Source: CAZBPZ01 sp964493955 (GTDB taxonomy: Bacteria > Chloroflexota > Dehalococcoidia > Dehalococcoidales > Fen-1064). From it: a stretch of 19,033 bases of DNA. Below the pieces are notes generated by a model. That model had not been told where the DNA came from and did not search any database. It saw only the letters and a program-made list of their open reading frames with translations. Shown piece after piece: positions 12,856 through 19,033 of the stretch. Location of the stretch: positions 1 to 19,033 of the forward strand of contig CAZBPZ010000030.1 in the NCBI GenBank assembly GCA_964493955.1, in the 5' to 3' direction. The position numbers and the translations under genes were made by a program. Position 1 is the stretch's first letter. Each line of letters begins with the position of its first letter.

Positions 12856-14448
12856 TTAGCGGTTGAGTATGGCCATTGCCTCTTCGCGGTAGGCATCCAT
12901 CACGTAGGGGATGCCCGTCACTTTGGCACACTCTTCGGTCAGTGACATCAGGTCCTTGCGCGAGATGGCGGCGACGCTGAAGTTGCGTGAGCCGGCCATG
13001 AGCTGCTGCAGGCCGATCTTAATCTTCTGGGTATAGCTGTAAATGCCAATGGCACCCAGCGGGATATTCTTTATCTCCTGCGAGCCGACCAGGTTCTTGA
13101 CATCCTCGTAGTTGACAAAGATTTCCTCGACGGTGGAGCCGAACTGCCCGACGGTATTGGGCAGCTTGCCCTCTTCGAGCCACTTGGCGATGTTCTTGCC
13201 GACCATCCCCGGTATCATCAGGGCACGGCCCATGCAGACTGCCTTGCAGTAGGGGGCCCCCAGCGCCAGCGCCTTGAAGACCCCGTCCTCGCTGGAGAAA
13301 CCCCCGGCGAAGGCGATGTCGGGCGGGCGCTGGCCCTTGTCATCAAGTATCTTGCAGAACTCGTAGGCGGCGGCGTGCAGGTAGATTGAAGGTACTCCCC
13401 ACTCTTCCATCATCCGCCACGGGCTCATGCCGGTACCGCCCGGGGCGCCGTCGATGGTGAGGAGGTCTATCTTGGCATTGGCGCCCCACTTGATGGCCAT
13501 GGCCAGCTCGCGCAGGCTGTAGGCGCCGGTCTTGAGGGTGATGCGCTTGAAGCCGAGGCGGCGCAGCCGGTCGACCTCATCGTAGAAGCCCTGCTCGTCA
13601 ATAAAGCCGAGGCGGCTGTGGCGCTCGAACTCTTTGATGGCGCCTTCTTTGAAGGCGGCCTGGTTGATGGGGTTGGATGGGTCCGGGGTGACGATGTAGC
13701 CGCGCCTCTGCAGCTCGAGGGCCCGCTCCAGGCTGTTTACCTTGATTTCACCGCCGATACACTTGGCCCCCTGGCCCCACTTGAGCTCGATGGTCTCGAG
13801 CCCGTGCTTCTGGATGACGTATTCGGCCACGCCCAGGCGCGTGTCCTCAACGTTCATCTGGACCAGGATTTCACCCAGGCCCTGGTGGTAACGCCGGTAG
13901 ACCTCGATGCGGCGGTCCATGTCCGGGGCCCTGGTGACCTTGCCGTTCCGGTCACGTTCAAGCTGCGGGTCAATACCGCAGACATTCTCTCCGCAGACCA
14001 GGGTGATGCCGCTAATGGCGGCCCCGACGGCAAAGTGCTCCCAGTTCTTGCGGGCAATCTCGGTCGAGCCGAGTGCCCCGGTGAAGATGGGTACCGCCAT
14101 CTTGACCTTTATATCCCAGCCGTACTCTGTTTCGGTGCTGGCGGCCGGGAAGGTGGCGGAGTCAGGGTCTCCGGTGACACCTTCGGGTAGGCCTTTGGCC
14201 CCGAGGGCGTAGCCCTGGATGTTCAGGTGGGAATAGTCGACGGGGTAGTCCTTGTCGGCGCCAGCGGTGATGTCGCCGAACGGGCCGGGGTAGATGAGTT
14301 CCCGGCCGCGGAAGGTGGCCTTGAAGACCTCACAGTTCCCGGTGCAGCCGTCGATACAGCGGGAACAGAGACCACTCATGGGCACCACACTCCGCGAGCG
14401 GTTGGCTGTTCTGGTGGCGTCGTTGGCGTTAGGCCGTTGCAGGTTCAC
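12856..14448 (-). CDS. FMN-binding glutamate synthase-like protein (GltS domain with N-terminal 4-Cys motif)
   Basis: A 530-residue protein of the FMN-binding glutamate synthase family. The N-terminus has C28-x2-C31-x3-C35-x3-C39, probably an iron-sulfur or zinc site. The rest is the (beta-alpha)8 synthase domain: GITLVCGENVCGIDPQ, LGEILVQMNVEDTRLGVAEYV, IELKWGQGAKCIGGEI, LKTGAYSLRELAMAIKWGANAKIDLLTIDGAPGGTGMSP and IAFAGGFSSEDGVFKALALGAPYCKAVCMGRA. It lacks the N-terminal glutaminase domain of classical GltB and also the CHxNxCPVG 3Fe-4S motif. It may therefore use free ammonia, a separate glutaminase, or catalyse a related reductive reaction; the exact reaction is unproven. Start GTG 14448 follows AAGGAGGGAG; ATG 14379 is an alternative. 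It lies between hisF and glnA. Confidence 0.85.
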   Translation of the reverse strand: MNLQRPNANDATRTANRSRSVVPMSGLCSRCIDGCTGNCEVFKATFRGRELIYPGPFGDITAGADKDYPVDYSHLNIQGYALGAKGLPEGVTGDPDSATFPAASTETEYGWDIKVKMAVPIFTGALGSTEIARKNWEHFAVGAAISGITLVCGENVCGIDPQLERDRNGKVTRAPDMDRRIEVYRRYHQGLGEILVQMNVEDTRLGVAEYVIQKHGLETIELKWGQGAKCIGGEIKVNSLERALELQRRGYIVTPDPSNPINQAAFKEGAIKEFERHSRLGFIDEQGFYDEVDRLRRLGFKRITLKTGAYSLRELAMAIKWGANAKIDLLTIDGAPGGTGMSPWRMMEEWGVPSIYLHAAAYEFCKILDDKGQRPPDIAFAGGFSSEDGVFKALALGAPYCKAVCMGRALMIPGMVGKNIAKWLEEGKLPNTVGQFGSTVEEIFVNYEDVKNLVGSQEIKNIPLGAIGIYSYTQKIKIGLQQLMAGSRNFSVAAISRKDLMSLTEECAKVTGIPYVMDAYREEAMAILNR

Positions 14449-14478
14449 CTGGTTTCTCCCTCCTTCATTTTGTTTACC

Positions 14479-15255
14479 TTATAAACGAACCGGAATTCCT
14501 CTCTGGGCTAAGAACTCCTTCGTTTCCCTGATTGAGTAGGTGCCGTAGTGGAAGATGCTGGCCGCCAGCACGGCATCGGCCCCGCCTTCTACCAGGGCGC
14601 GGTAGAGGTCCTGCGGGTGCCCGGCGCCACCACTGGCCACCACCGGCACGCTTACCGCCTCCGAGATGGCCCGCAGTAGCTCCAGGTCGTAGCCGGTCTG
14701 GGTGCCGTCGGCATCAATGCTGTTGACGACAATCTCGCCGGCACCCCGCTCTACCGCTGCCACCGCCCATTCCACGGCGTCGCGCCCGGCCGGCCGCCCC
14801 CCCCCGGCCCCGGTGTGGGTGAAGATTTCCCACCGGGGCGGTCTGGAGCCGGGGACACGCCTGGCGTCCATCCCGAGCACGATGCACTGGCTGCCGAAGC
14901 GCTCCGCCGCCCGTGTGATGAAGGCCGGGTCCATGACGGCCGCCGTGTTGATGGAGACCTTGTCCGCCCCGGCCGAGAGCATCTGCCGGATGTCCTCAAC
15001 TGTCCTCAGCCCCCCGCCCACCGTCAGCGGCATGAAGACCTCGTCGGCGGTCCGCTGCACCACGTCCACCATGATGTTGCGCTCCTCGCTGGAGGCGGTG
15101 ATGTCGTAAAAGACCAGCTCGTCGGCACCTTCTTCGTAGTAGCGGCGCGCCAGCTCCACCGGGTCGCCGGCGTCACGGTGGTCGCGGAACTTTACCCCCT
15201 TGACCACCCGGCCCCCTTTTACGTCCAGGCACGGGATGATGCGCTTGGTCAGCAC
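14479..15255 (-). CDS. hisF: Imidazole glycerol phosphate synthase, cyclase subunit HisF
   Basis: HisF takes ammonia from HisH and closes the imidazole ring, giving imidazole glycerol phosphate and AICAR. The 258-residue barrel has the general acid/base pair D11 (IIPCLDVKGGRVVKG) and D130 (LGMDAR), the phosphate-binding loops TVGGGLRTVEDI and SGGAGHPQDL, and NSIDADGTQTGYD. All match the normal family length and order. Start GTG 15255 is preceded by GAGGAGG nine bases upstream. It lies 64 bp downstream of hisH and 30 bp before the glutamate synthase-like gene, consistent with one transcript. No other his gene is in the window. Confidence 0.97.
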   Translation of the reverse strand: MLTKRIIPCLDVKGGRVVKGVKFRDHRDAGDPVELARRYYEEGADELVFYDITASSEERNIMVDVVQRTADEVFMPLTVGGGLRTVEDIRQMLSAGADKVSINTAAVMDPAFITRAAERFGSQCIVLGMDARRVPGSRPPRWEIFTHTGAGGGRPAGRDAVEWAVAAVERGAGEIVVNSIDADGTQTGYDLELLRAISEAVSVPVVASGGAGHPQDLYRALVEGGADAVLAASIFHYGTYSIRETKEFLAQRGIPVRL

Positions 15256-15319
15256 GGGAGACTGCCTCCTCGCGGCCAGCTGCTGGGTCTGCCGGTGAGA
15301 CTACAGTACCTTTCCATAT

Positions 15320-15931
15320 CTAGGCAGCCTGCGCCGACCTGAGGAAGTTGCGGTAGACGGTGAGGCCGGCCTCACCGCTGCGCTCCGGGTGAAACTGGGT
15401 GGCCACCAGGTTGTCACGCGCCAGCACGCTGGCAAAGGTGATGCCATAGTCAGTCTCACCCGCCACCAGTGACCGGTCCTGTGGCTCGGCGTAGTAGCTG
15501 TGGACAAAGTAGAAGTCTGTCCCGTCTGGAATGCCGTCGAAGATGGGGTGGGGGTTCCGTTGCCTGACCTGGTTCCAGCCCATGTGGGGCACTTTCAGCC
15601 CTTTGGGAAACCGCCGGACGGTACCGGGTATGATGTTGAGGCACCTGTGCTCACCGCCTTCCTCGGTGGTGGTGAGGAGCACCTGGAGTCCCACGCACAC
15701 GCCTAAGAATGGGCCACCATCACGGATGTACTGGCAGATGGCCGGCGTAAGCTGCCGCCGCCTGAGTCCGAGCATGGTGTCGCCGGCCGCTCCCACGCCG
15801 GGCAGGATGACAGCCGAGGCGCGCAGTACATCGTCCGGCCGGCTGGTGACCACGGGCTGGTAGCCGAGCCGGGTGAGAGCGTTAACGTGGCTGCGCAGGT
15901 TGCCGGCCCCGTAGTCAATAATGGCGATCAT
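15320..15931 (-). CDS. hisH: Imidazole glycerol phosphate synthase, glutaminase subunit HisH
   Basis: HisH hydrolyses glutamine and passes ammonia to HisF. From ATG 15931 it has 203 residues, the usual size. It starts MIAIIDYGAGNLRS and has the oxyanion strand LPGVGAAGD, the catalytic Cys79 in FLGVCVGLQVL, PHMGWNQV, and H181 and E183 in ATQFHPERSG. All belong to class I glutamine amidotransferases of the HisH branch. The frame opens earlier at ATG 15988, but ATG 15931 has GGAGG seven bases upstream and restores the normal N-terminus, so the longer form is probably wrong. It is the first gene of the hisH-hisF-gltS-like-glnA-nrpR run. Confidence 0.96.
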   Translation of the reverse strand: MIAIIDYGAGNLRSHVNALTRLGYQPVVTSRPDDVLRASAVILPGVGAAGDTMLGLRRRQLTPAICQYIRDGGPFLGVCVGLQVLLTTTEEGGEHRCLNIIPGTVRRFPKGLKVPHMGWNQVRQRNPHPIFDGIPDGTDFYFVHSYYAEPQDRSLVAGETDYGITFASVLARDNLVATQFHPERSGEAGLTVYRNFLRSAQAA

Positions 15932-16016
15932 CCGGCCGCCTCCGCAGGGCGGTGCGACGGGCCGGGGTGCCCGGGGCTGGCGTGACATCTTTTTACTAGC
16001 ACCGTGCCATGTCCAT

Positions 16017-16040
16017 CTACCGGCCCCGCCGGGGCGGTAG
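16017..16040. promoter_or_regulatory. GC-rich hairpin in the hisH leader
   Basis: CTACCG pairs with CGGTAG and CCCCG with CGGGG around a 1-base loop, with one unpaired base in the left arm. It lies between the candidate promoter and the hisH start and could influence transcript elongation. No U-run follows on the minus strand. Confidence 0.35.
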
Positions 16041-16060
16041 CCAGTTTCCGTATATCATCC

Positions 16061-16090
16061 ACCTTACCCTATCGCCTCCGGTCCTGTCAA
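16061..16090 (-). promoter_or_regulatory. Candidate promoter of the hisH-hisF-glutamate synthase-glnA run
   Basis: On the minus strand a perfect TTGACA (16090-16085) is followed after 18 bp by TAAGGT (16066-16061), a poor -10 element. A weak -10 would suit an activated or repressed promoter. The call is tentative. Confidence 0.35.
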
Positions 16091-16152
16091 GGTCTCTCCT
16101 GACGGACTTGCCACAGCCCAGCTAGAATGTGTTTATACCCCGTCGCCGGCGG

Positions 16153-16209
16153 AAAAGGCCACTTGCCGCAAGTATGCCCTGGCTGGCAGTAATGCGGCAA
16201 AAAGTGGCC
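16153..16209 (-). terminator. Terminator of the leucine-rich-repeat gene
   Basis: On the minus strand GGCCACTT...GCCGCA pairs with TGCGGC...AAGTGGCC (14 bp with a TTT bulge in the 5' arm). The loop itself contains a small TGCC/GGCA stem, and TTTT follows at 16156-16153. It lies about 50 bp past the LRR stop codon and separates it from the hisH promoter. Confidence 0.65.
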
Positions 16210-16259
16210 GGTGTATTGCCGCTTTTAGGTATGTACCTGTTGGCGGGGGCTGCCCCCGG

Positions 16260-17663
16260 CTAGTACTGGAGCCGGACGCCCCGCTCGAGCAGGGCGGGAA
16301 CCTGGGTCTGGAGGGCCTCGTCGCCGAGCGGGTTGAAGCGCAGGTCAACATCGGTCCGTGCCCGGATGCCCTCGTTGGCTACCAGGGCGGAGATGTCGGT
16401 TATCCGGTTCTCGCGGAGGGAGAGGCTGTATAGCCCCCTGAGGCCGGCCAGGGGGGTAATGTCAGTGATTTGATTGTGGTCGAGCGAGAGGCGGGTGAGG
16501 CTGGTGAGGGCAGCCAGCTCGGAGATGTCGGTAATCTGGTTCATGTTGAGCTCAAGCTTGCGCAGGCCGGTGCAGTACCGCAGGCCGGTGAGGTCGGCTA
16601 TGTTGCGGCCGGAGAGTATCAGGGTGAAAAGACTGGCCAGGGTGTCCCGGTAAATCGGGCCGGCCGGGCGTTGCATCTGCTCGCGCAGGGCGGCTTCCAG
16701 GTTTTTGTCCGGGAAGCTTACCACCCAGCGTATCCGGGTGTCGGGGAGGGCGGCTTCAAGCTCCGCCGGCTCGCTGATGAGGTCGAGGTCCAGTACGAGC
16801 TCGGTCAGGCCGGTGAGCGAGGCCAGTGGTGCCACGTCGGCTACGGGGTTGCGGCTGATGTGGAGCCGTGTCAGGCGGGGGAGGTCTGCCAGCGGGGACA
16901 GGTCGCTGATGGTGTTACCGGTCAGGTAGAGCCAGGCGAGGTTGGTCAGGCCGGCCAGGGGCGAGATATCCGAGACCTCATTTCCCTCCAGGTCCAGCCA
17001 GCGGAGCCCGGTCAGGCCGGCCAGGGGTGAGATGTCGGTCACCCGGTTGTCCGCAAGGTAAAGGTCGGTCAGGTGAGAGAGGGATGAGAGCGGGGCCAGG
17101 TCGCTCAGGCCGGTGCCACTGAGGTGTAGCTCCTGGAGGCCGGCCAGCCCGGCCAGTGGCCCGATGTCCGGCAGGTTGTTGTGGTCCAGCCAGAGTTCGG
17201 CCAGGTTGTCAAGGCCGGCCAGGGGCGAAAGGTCCTGCACCATGGTGCGGTCGAGGAACAGGACTTTCAGGCTGGTGAGGGATGCCAGCGGCTGCAGCTC
17301 GGAGAGGGTGGGGTTGCCGTCGAGCCGCAGCTCTACCAGGCGGGTCAGGGAAGACAGGGGGCTGAGGTTGTCGATGAGGTTGCCGCTCAGGACGAGGTGC
17401 GTCAGGCCGGTGCATTGCTCGAGCCCGGAGATGTCGGCAATGGCGCTGTCGGCCGCCGGCAGGAACTCGAGCGAGGCCAGGTCTTGCGGTGTCAGCGGAC
17501 CGGTGGGCTTGCCCAGGGCACGGCGTACCGCCGCCGCCAGGTTGGCGTCAGGGAAGAGGTGGCTGTCATCCGCGGCGGGGCTCACCGTGCTTGCCCTGGT
17601 GCAGGTAGTGGCAGCCAGTGCTAGAATCAGGCAGAGGCCAAGGACTGCGATCTTCCGGGGCAT
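16260..17663 (-). CDS. Secreted leucine-rich-repeat protein (SDS22/internalin-type), two modules
   Basis: From ATG 17663 this is a 467-residue protein. A signal peptide (MPRKIAVLGLCLILALAATTC) may end in a weak lipobox, because Thr rather than Gly/Ala precedes the Cys. Module 1 starts FPDANLAAAVRRALG and has about ten 22-residue repeats of the form LTxLxxLxLxxNxIxDIxPLAG. Module 2 restarts with FPDKNLEAALREQMQ and has about five more. Such bacterial LRR proteins usually bind other proteins outside the cell; the partner is unknown. The frame also opens at ATG 17735 because the promoter and start region is duplicated in frame, but that form would bury the signal peptide. It has its own promoter and a terminator, so it is monocistronic. 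Confidence 0.9.
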   Translation of the reverse strand: MPRKIAVLGLCLILALAATTCTRASTVSPAADDSHLFPDANLAAAVRRALGKPTGPLTPQDLASLEFLPAADSAIADISGLEQCTGLTHLVLSGNLIDNLSPLSSLTRLVELRLDGNPTLSELQPLASLTSLKVLFLDRTMVQDLSPLAGLDNLAELWLDHNNLPDIGPLAGLAGLQELHLSGTGLSDLAPLSSLSHLTDLYLADNRVTDISPLAGLTGLRWLDLEGNEVSDISPLAGLTNLAWLYLTGNTISDLSPLADLPRLTRLHISRNPVADVAPLASLTGLTELVLDLDLISEPAELEAALPDTRIRWVVSFPDKNLEAALREQMQRPAGPIYRDTLASLFTLILSGRNIADLTGLRYCTGLRKLELNMNQITDISELAALTSLTRLSLDHNQITDITPLAGLRGLYSLSLRENRITDISALVANEGIRARTDVDLRFNPLGDEALQTQVPALLERGVRLQY

Positions 17664-17693
17664 CAGGCTTTTCCTGTAGCCGGGTCTGGCAGC

Positions 17694-17722
17694 AGTGTAG
17701 CCGCCCCGGCTACCGGTGTCAA
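17694..17722 (-). promoter_or_regulatory. Proximal LRR promoter (copy 1)
   Basis: On the minus strand TTGACA (17722-17717) and TACACT (17699-17694) are separated by 17 bp. The transcript would start near 17687, downstream of the distal ATG 17735. It therefore encodes only the 467-residue form starting at ATG 17663. Confidence 0.7.
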
Positions 17723-17765
17723 TCTTCCGGGGCATCGGGCTTTTCCTGCGGCCGGCTCTGGCCGC

Positions 17766-17794
17766 ACTGTAGCCGCCCCGGCTACCGGTGTCAA
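17766..17794 (-). promoter_or_regulatory. Distal LRR promoter (copy 2)
   Basis: On the minus strand TTGACA (17794-17789) and TACAGT (17771-17766) are separated by 17 bp, a copy of the proximal promoter. Its transcript would include both start codons. Confidence 0.6.
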
Positions 17795-17817
17795 TGGCTG
17801 CCCGTTAGCGCGCCGGG

Positions 17818-17846
17818 TTGTACCCGTGCCGGCCATGGTGTAGAGT
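17818..17846 (+). promoter_or_regulatory. Candidate promoter of the dehydrogenase gene
   Basis: TTGTAC at 17818-17823 and TAGAGT at 17841-17846 are separated by 17 bp. They lie 40 bp before the start codon and are divergent from the LRR promoters. The hexamers are imperfect. Confidence 0.4.
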
Positions 17847-17890
17847 GATAGGCGTATCCGGCGGAGAGACCCGTCCCGGGAGGTTTGAAA

Positions 17891-18970
17891 TTGGCTGACG
17901 AGCGACCGAGAGTGAATGCTGCCAGGCTGAGGGACTTTTCGGCCAGGGCACTGGAGGAGCTGGGCGTGCCCCCGGAGGACGCCGCCATCACGGCCCGGAT
18001 GCTGGTGGCCTGTGACCTGCGGGGCGTCGAGTCGCACGGGGTGGCCCACCTGCGCATGTTCTACGCCAACCGGATACGGCGCGGGCTCATCAACCTGCAC
18101 CCCCGGCCGAAGTTTTACAGCCGCACCCCGGCGGTGGCGGTTATGGATGCGGACAACGGGCTTGGCTTCGTCAGCGGCTACCGTGCCATGAACGAGGCTA
18201 TCCGCCGTGCCGCCGAGACCGGGGCCGGGTTTGTGGCGGTGCGTAATAGCACTCATTTCGGGGCCGGGGCCTACTATGCCATGATGGCCCTGGAGCACGA
18301 CATGATTGGTCTGGCGATGACCAACGCCGTACCCATCGTGGTCTCGCCGGACAGCGCCGTGCCGGTGGTGGGTACCAACCCGCTGGCGGTGGCAGTACCG
18401 GCCGGCCGGCGGCCGCCGTTCGTGCTTGACATGGCCACCTCGGCCGTGGCGGGCGGCAAGGTTGAGATTGCGGTGCGCAGCGGCATAACCAGAATCCCGG
18501 AGGGCTGGCTGGTGGACGGCGAGGGCAAGCCGGTGACCGACCTCTCGCAGCGGGCGCGCGGCCGCGGGGGCTTTGTCCCGCTGGGTGGCCGGCGCGAGAC
18601 CGGTGCCTACAAAGGGTTCGGGCTGGGGTTGCTGGTGGACATTCTCTGCGGGGTGCTCTCCGGGGCAACCGCCAGCCTGCTGCGCCAGGAGCCGCCGGAG
18701 GGGCGCGGCAACTACGGCGACCACTTCTTCGGGGCGCTGCGGGTGGACAGCTTCATCCCGGTGGCCGACTTCAAGCGTGCCATGGACGAGATGATTGATG
18801 CCATCGAGGCGCTGCCCACCGTCCCCGGGGCTGGTAAGGTCTCTATCCCCGGCATTTACGAGGCCGCCATCGTGCAGGAGCGGGAAAGGAACGGTATCCC
18901 GCTTCATCCGAAGGTGGTGGAAGACCTGAAGACCCTGGCCGAGGAGCTCGGCCTGGAGTATGACCTCTAG
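17891..18970 (+). CDS. Malate/L-lactate/ureidoglycolate dehydrogenase family oxidoreductase (Ldh_2)
   Basis: This NAD(P)-dependent 2-hydroxyacid dehydrogenase belongs to the Ldh_2 family, unrelated to classical LDH/MDH. From TTG 17891 it has 359 residues, the usual size. Motifs are RGVESHGVAHLRMFYANRIRRGLIN, VRNSTHFGAGAYYA (catalytic-region His), VPVVGTNPLAVAVPA, FVLDMATS and GAYKGFGLGLLVDILCGVLSGA. The family covers malate, lactate, sulfolactate, ureidoglycolate and related substrates, and the sequence alone does not choose among them. GGGAGG at 17878-17883 is seven bases before TTG 17891 but only one base before TTG 17885, so the shorter start is preferred. An aldolase-like gene follows 22 bp downstream, suggesting a small operon for hydroxyacid or oxoacid metabolism. 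Confidence 0.9.
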   Translation: MADERPRVNAARLRDFSARALEELGVPPEDAAITARMLVACDLRGVESHGVAHLRMFYANRIRRGLINLHPRPKFYSRTPAVAVMDADNGLGFVSGYRAMNEAIRRAAETGAGFVAVRNSTHFGAGAYYAMMALEHDMIGLAMTNAVPIVVSPDSAVPVVGTNPLAVAVPAGRRPPFVLDMATSAVAGGKVEIAVRSGITRIPEGWLVDGEGKPVTDLSQRARGRGGFVPLGGRRETGAYKGFGLGLLVDILCGVLSGATASLLRQEPPEGRGNYGDHFFGALRVDSFIPVADFKRAMDEMIDAIEALPTVPGAGKVSIPGIYEAAIVQERERNGIPLHPKVVEDLKTLAEELGLEYDL

Positions 18971-18992
18971 ACAGGTGAAAGGAGGCCGCTTG

Positions 18993-19033
18993 ATGCGTAA
19001 CCCAGCCAAGGAGAAGATACTCAGGGGGGAGGT
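18993..19033 (+). CDS. Start of a probable HpcH/HpaI-type aldolase (partial)
   Basis: Only 13 codons are present before the window ends: MRNPAKEKILRGE. The start has AAAGGAGG eight bases upstream, so a gene clearly begins here. The pattern M-x-N-x-x-K-E-x-L-x-x-G-E is typical of the N-terminus of HpcH/HpaI aldolases (2-oxo-acid aldolases, citrate lyase beta-like). The identification rests on very few residues. Its position just after the dehydrogenase agrees with a joint role in 2-hydroxy/2-oxoacid metabolism. Confidence 0.5.
   Translation, partial: MRNPAKEKILRGE

Larger units (their letters stand above)
17650..17795. repeat. 72-bp tandem duplication of promoter, ribosome binding site and start codon
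   Basis: Positions 17650-17723 and 17722-17795 are the same sequence with a few substitutions, a 72-bp period. Each copy contains, on the minus strand, TTGACA, a 17-bp spacer, TACACT or TACAGT, AGGAAAAG and ATGCCCCGGAAGAT. Because 72 is a multiple of three and no stop intervenes, both start codons are in frame with the LRR protein. Confidence 0.9.

Noticed and set aside
10264..16090. Archaeal NrpR operator GGAA-N(6-8)-TTCC near glnA, nrpR or hisH
   Set aside because: Reading the intergenic segments by eye gave no convincing match.
17663..19009. 448-codon minus-strand open frame
   Set aside because: It is antisense to the Ldh_2 dehydrogenase and runs through the duplicated LRR promoter, with low-complexity composition and no family signature.

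Overview
The window looks like chromosomal DNA from a bacterium of the Chloroflexota, most likely a Dehalococcoidia-type lineage. This is inferred, not proven, from gene content: a GC-rich background, a T-box in front of ileS, an archaeal-type NrpR nitrogen repressor beside glnA, a B. subtilis-like LexA operator and an FMN-type glutamate synthase without a glutaminase domain. No ribosomal RNA or taxonomic marker is present to settle it.

Left region (1-3460), visibly lower in GC than the rest. On the minus strand lies a complete-looking SOS mutagenesis operon: lexA (2379-1747), imuB (1750-563), a small DUF6504-like gene (540-298) and the start of dnaE2/imuC (289 to beyond the left edge). It is driven by a near-perfect sigma-70 promoter carrying two copies of a 16-bp dyad that are very probably LexA operators. 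Divergently transcribed is a secreted thermonuclease lipoprotein (2568-3098). The region ends in non-coding DNA holding an interrupted small ORF, a 12-bp inverted repeat and the 5' two thirds of a decayed tRNA-Leu(UAA). The composition change at that remnant suggests an old integration boundary.

Middle region (3460-11376), GC-rich. It holds a gene-free stretch with three successive pairs of diverged direct repeats and one terminator-like hairpin, then a small membrane protein, tRNA-Cys(GCA) with encoded CCA, a nitronate monooxygenase-like FMN enzyme (minus), an HtrA-type serine protease lipoprotein (plus), and ileS (minus). The ileS gene sits under an isoleucine T-box and encodes a synthetase whose HIGH motif reads GFHH, the swapped GXHH form known from mupirocin hyper-resistant IleRS2 enzymes.

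Nitrogen block (10264-15931, all minus strand). The gene order in transcription is hisH, hisF, FMN glutamate synthase-like gene, glnA, nrpR. The first two form imidazole glycerol phosphate synthase (glutamine-consuming), the next two would make glutamate and glutamine, and NrpR is a 2-oxoglutarate-responsive repressor family expected to control them.

Right region (16153-19033). A secreted leucine-rich-repeat protein (minus) has its promoter, ribosome binding site and start codon duplicated in tandem with a 72-bp, in-frame period. Divergent from it are a malate/lactate-type dehydrogenase of the Ldh_2 family and the first codons of a probable HpcH/HpaI-type aldolase cut by the window end.
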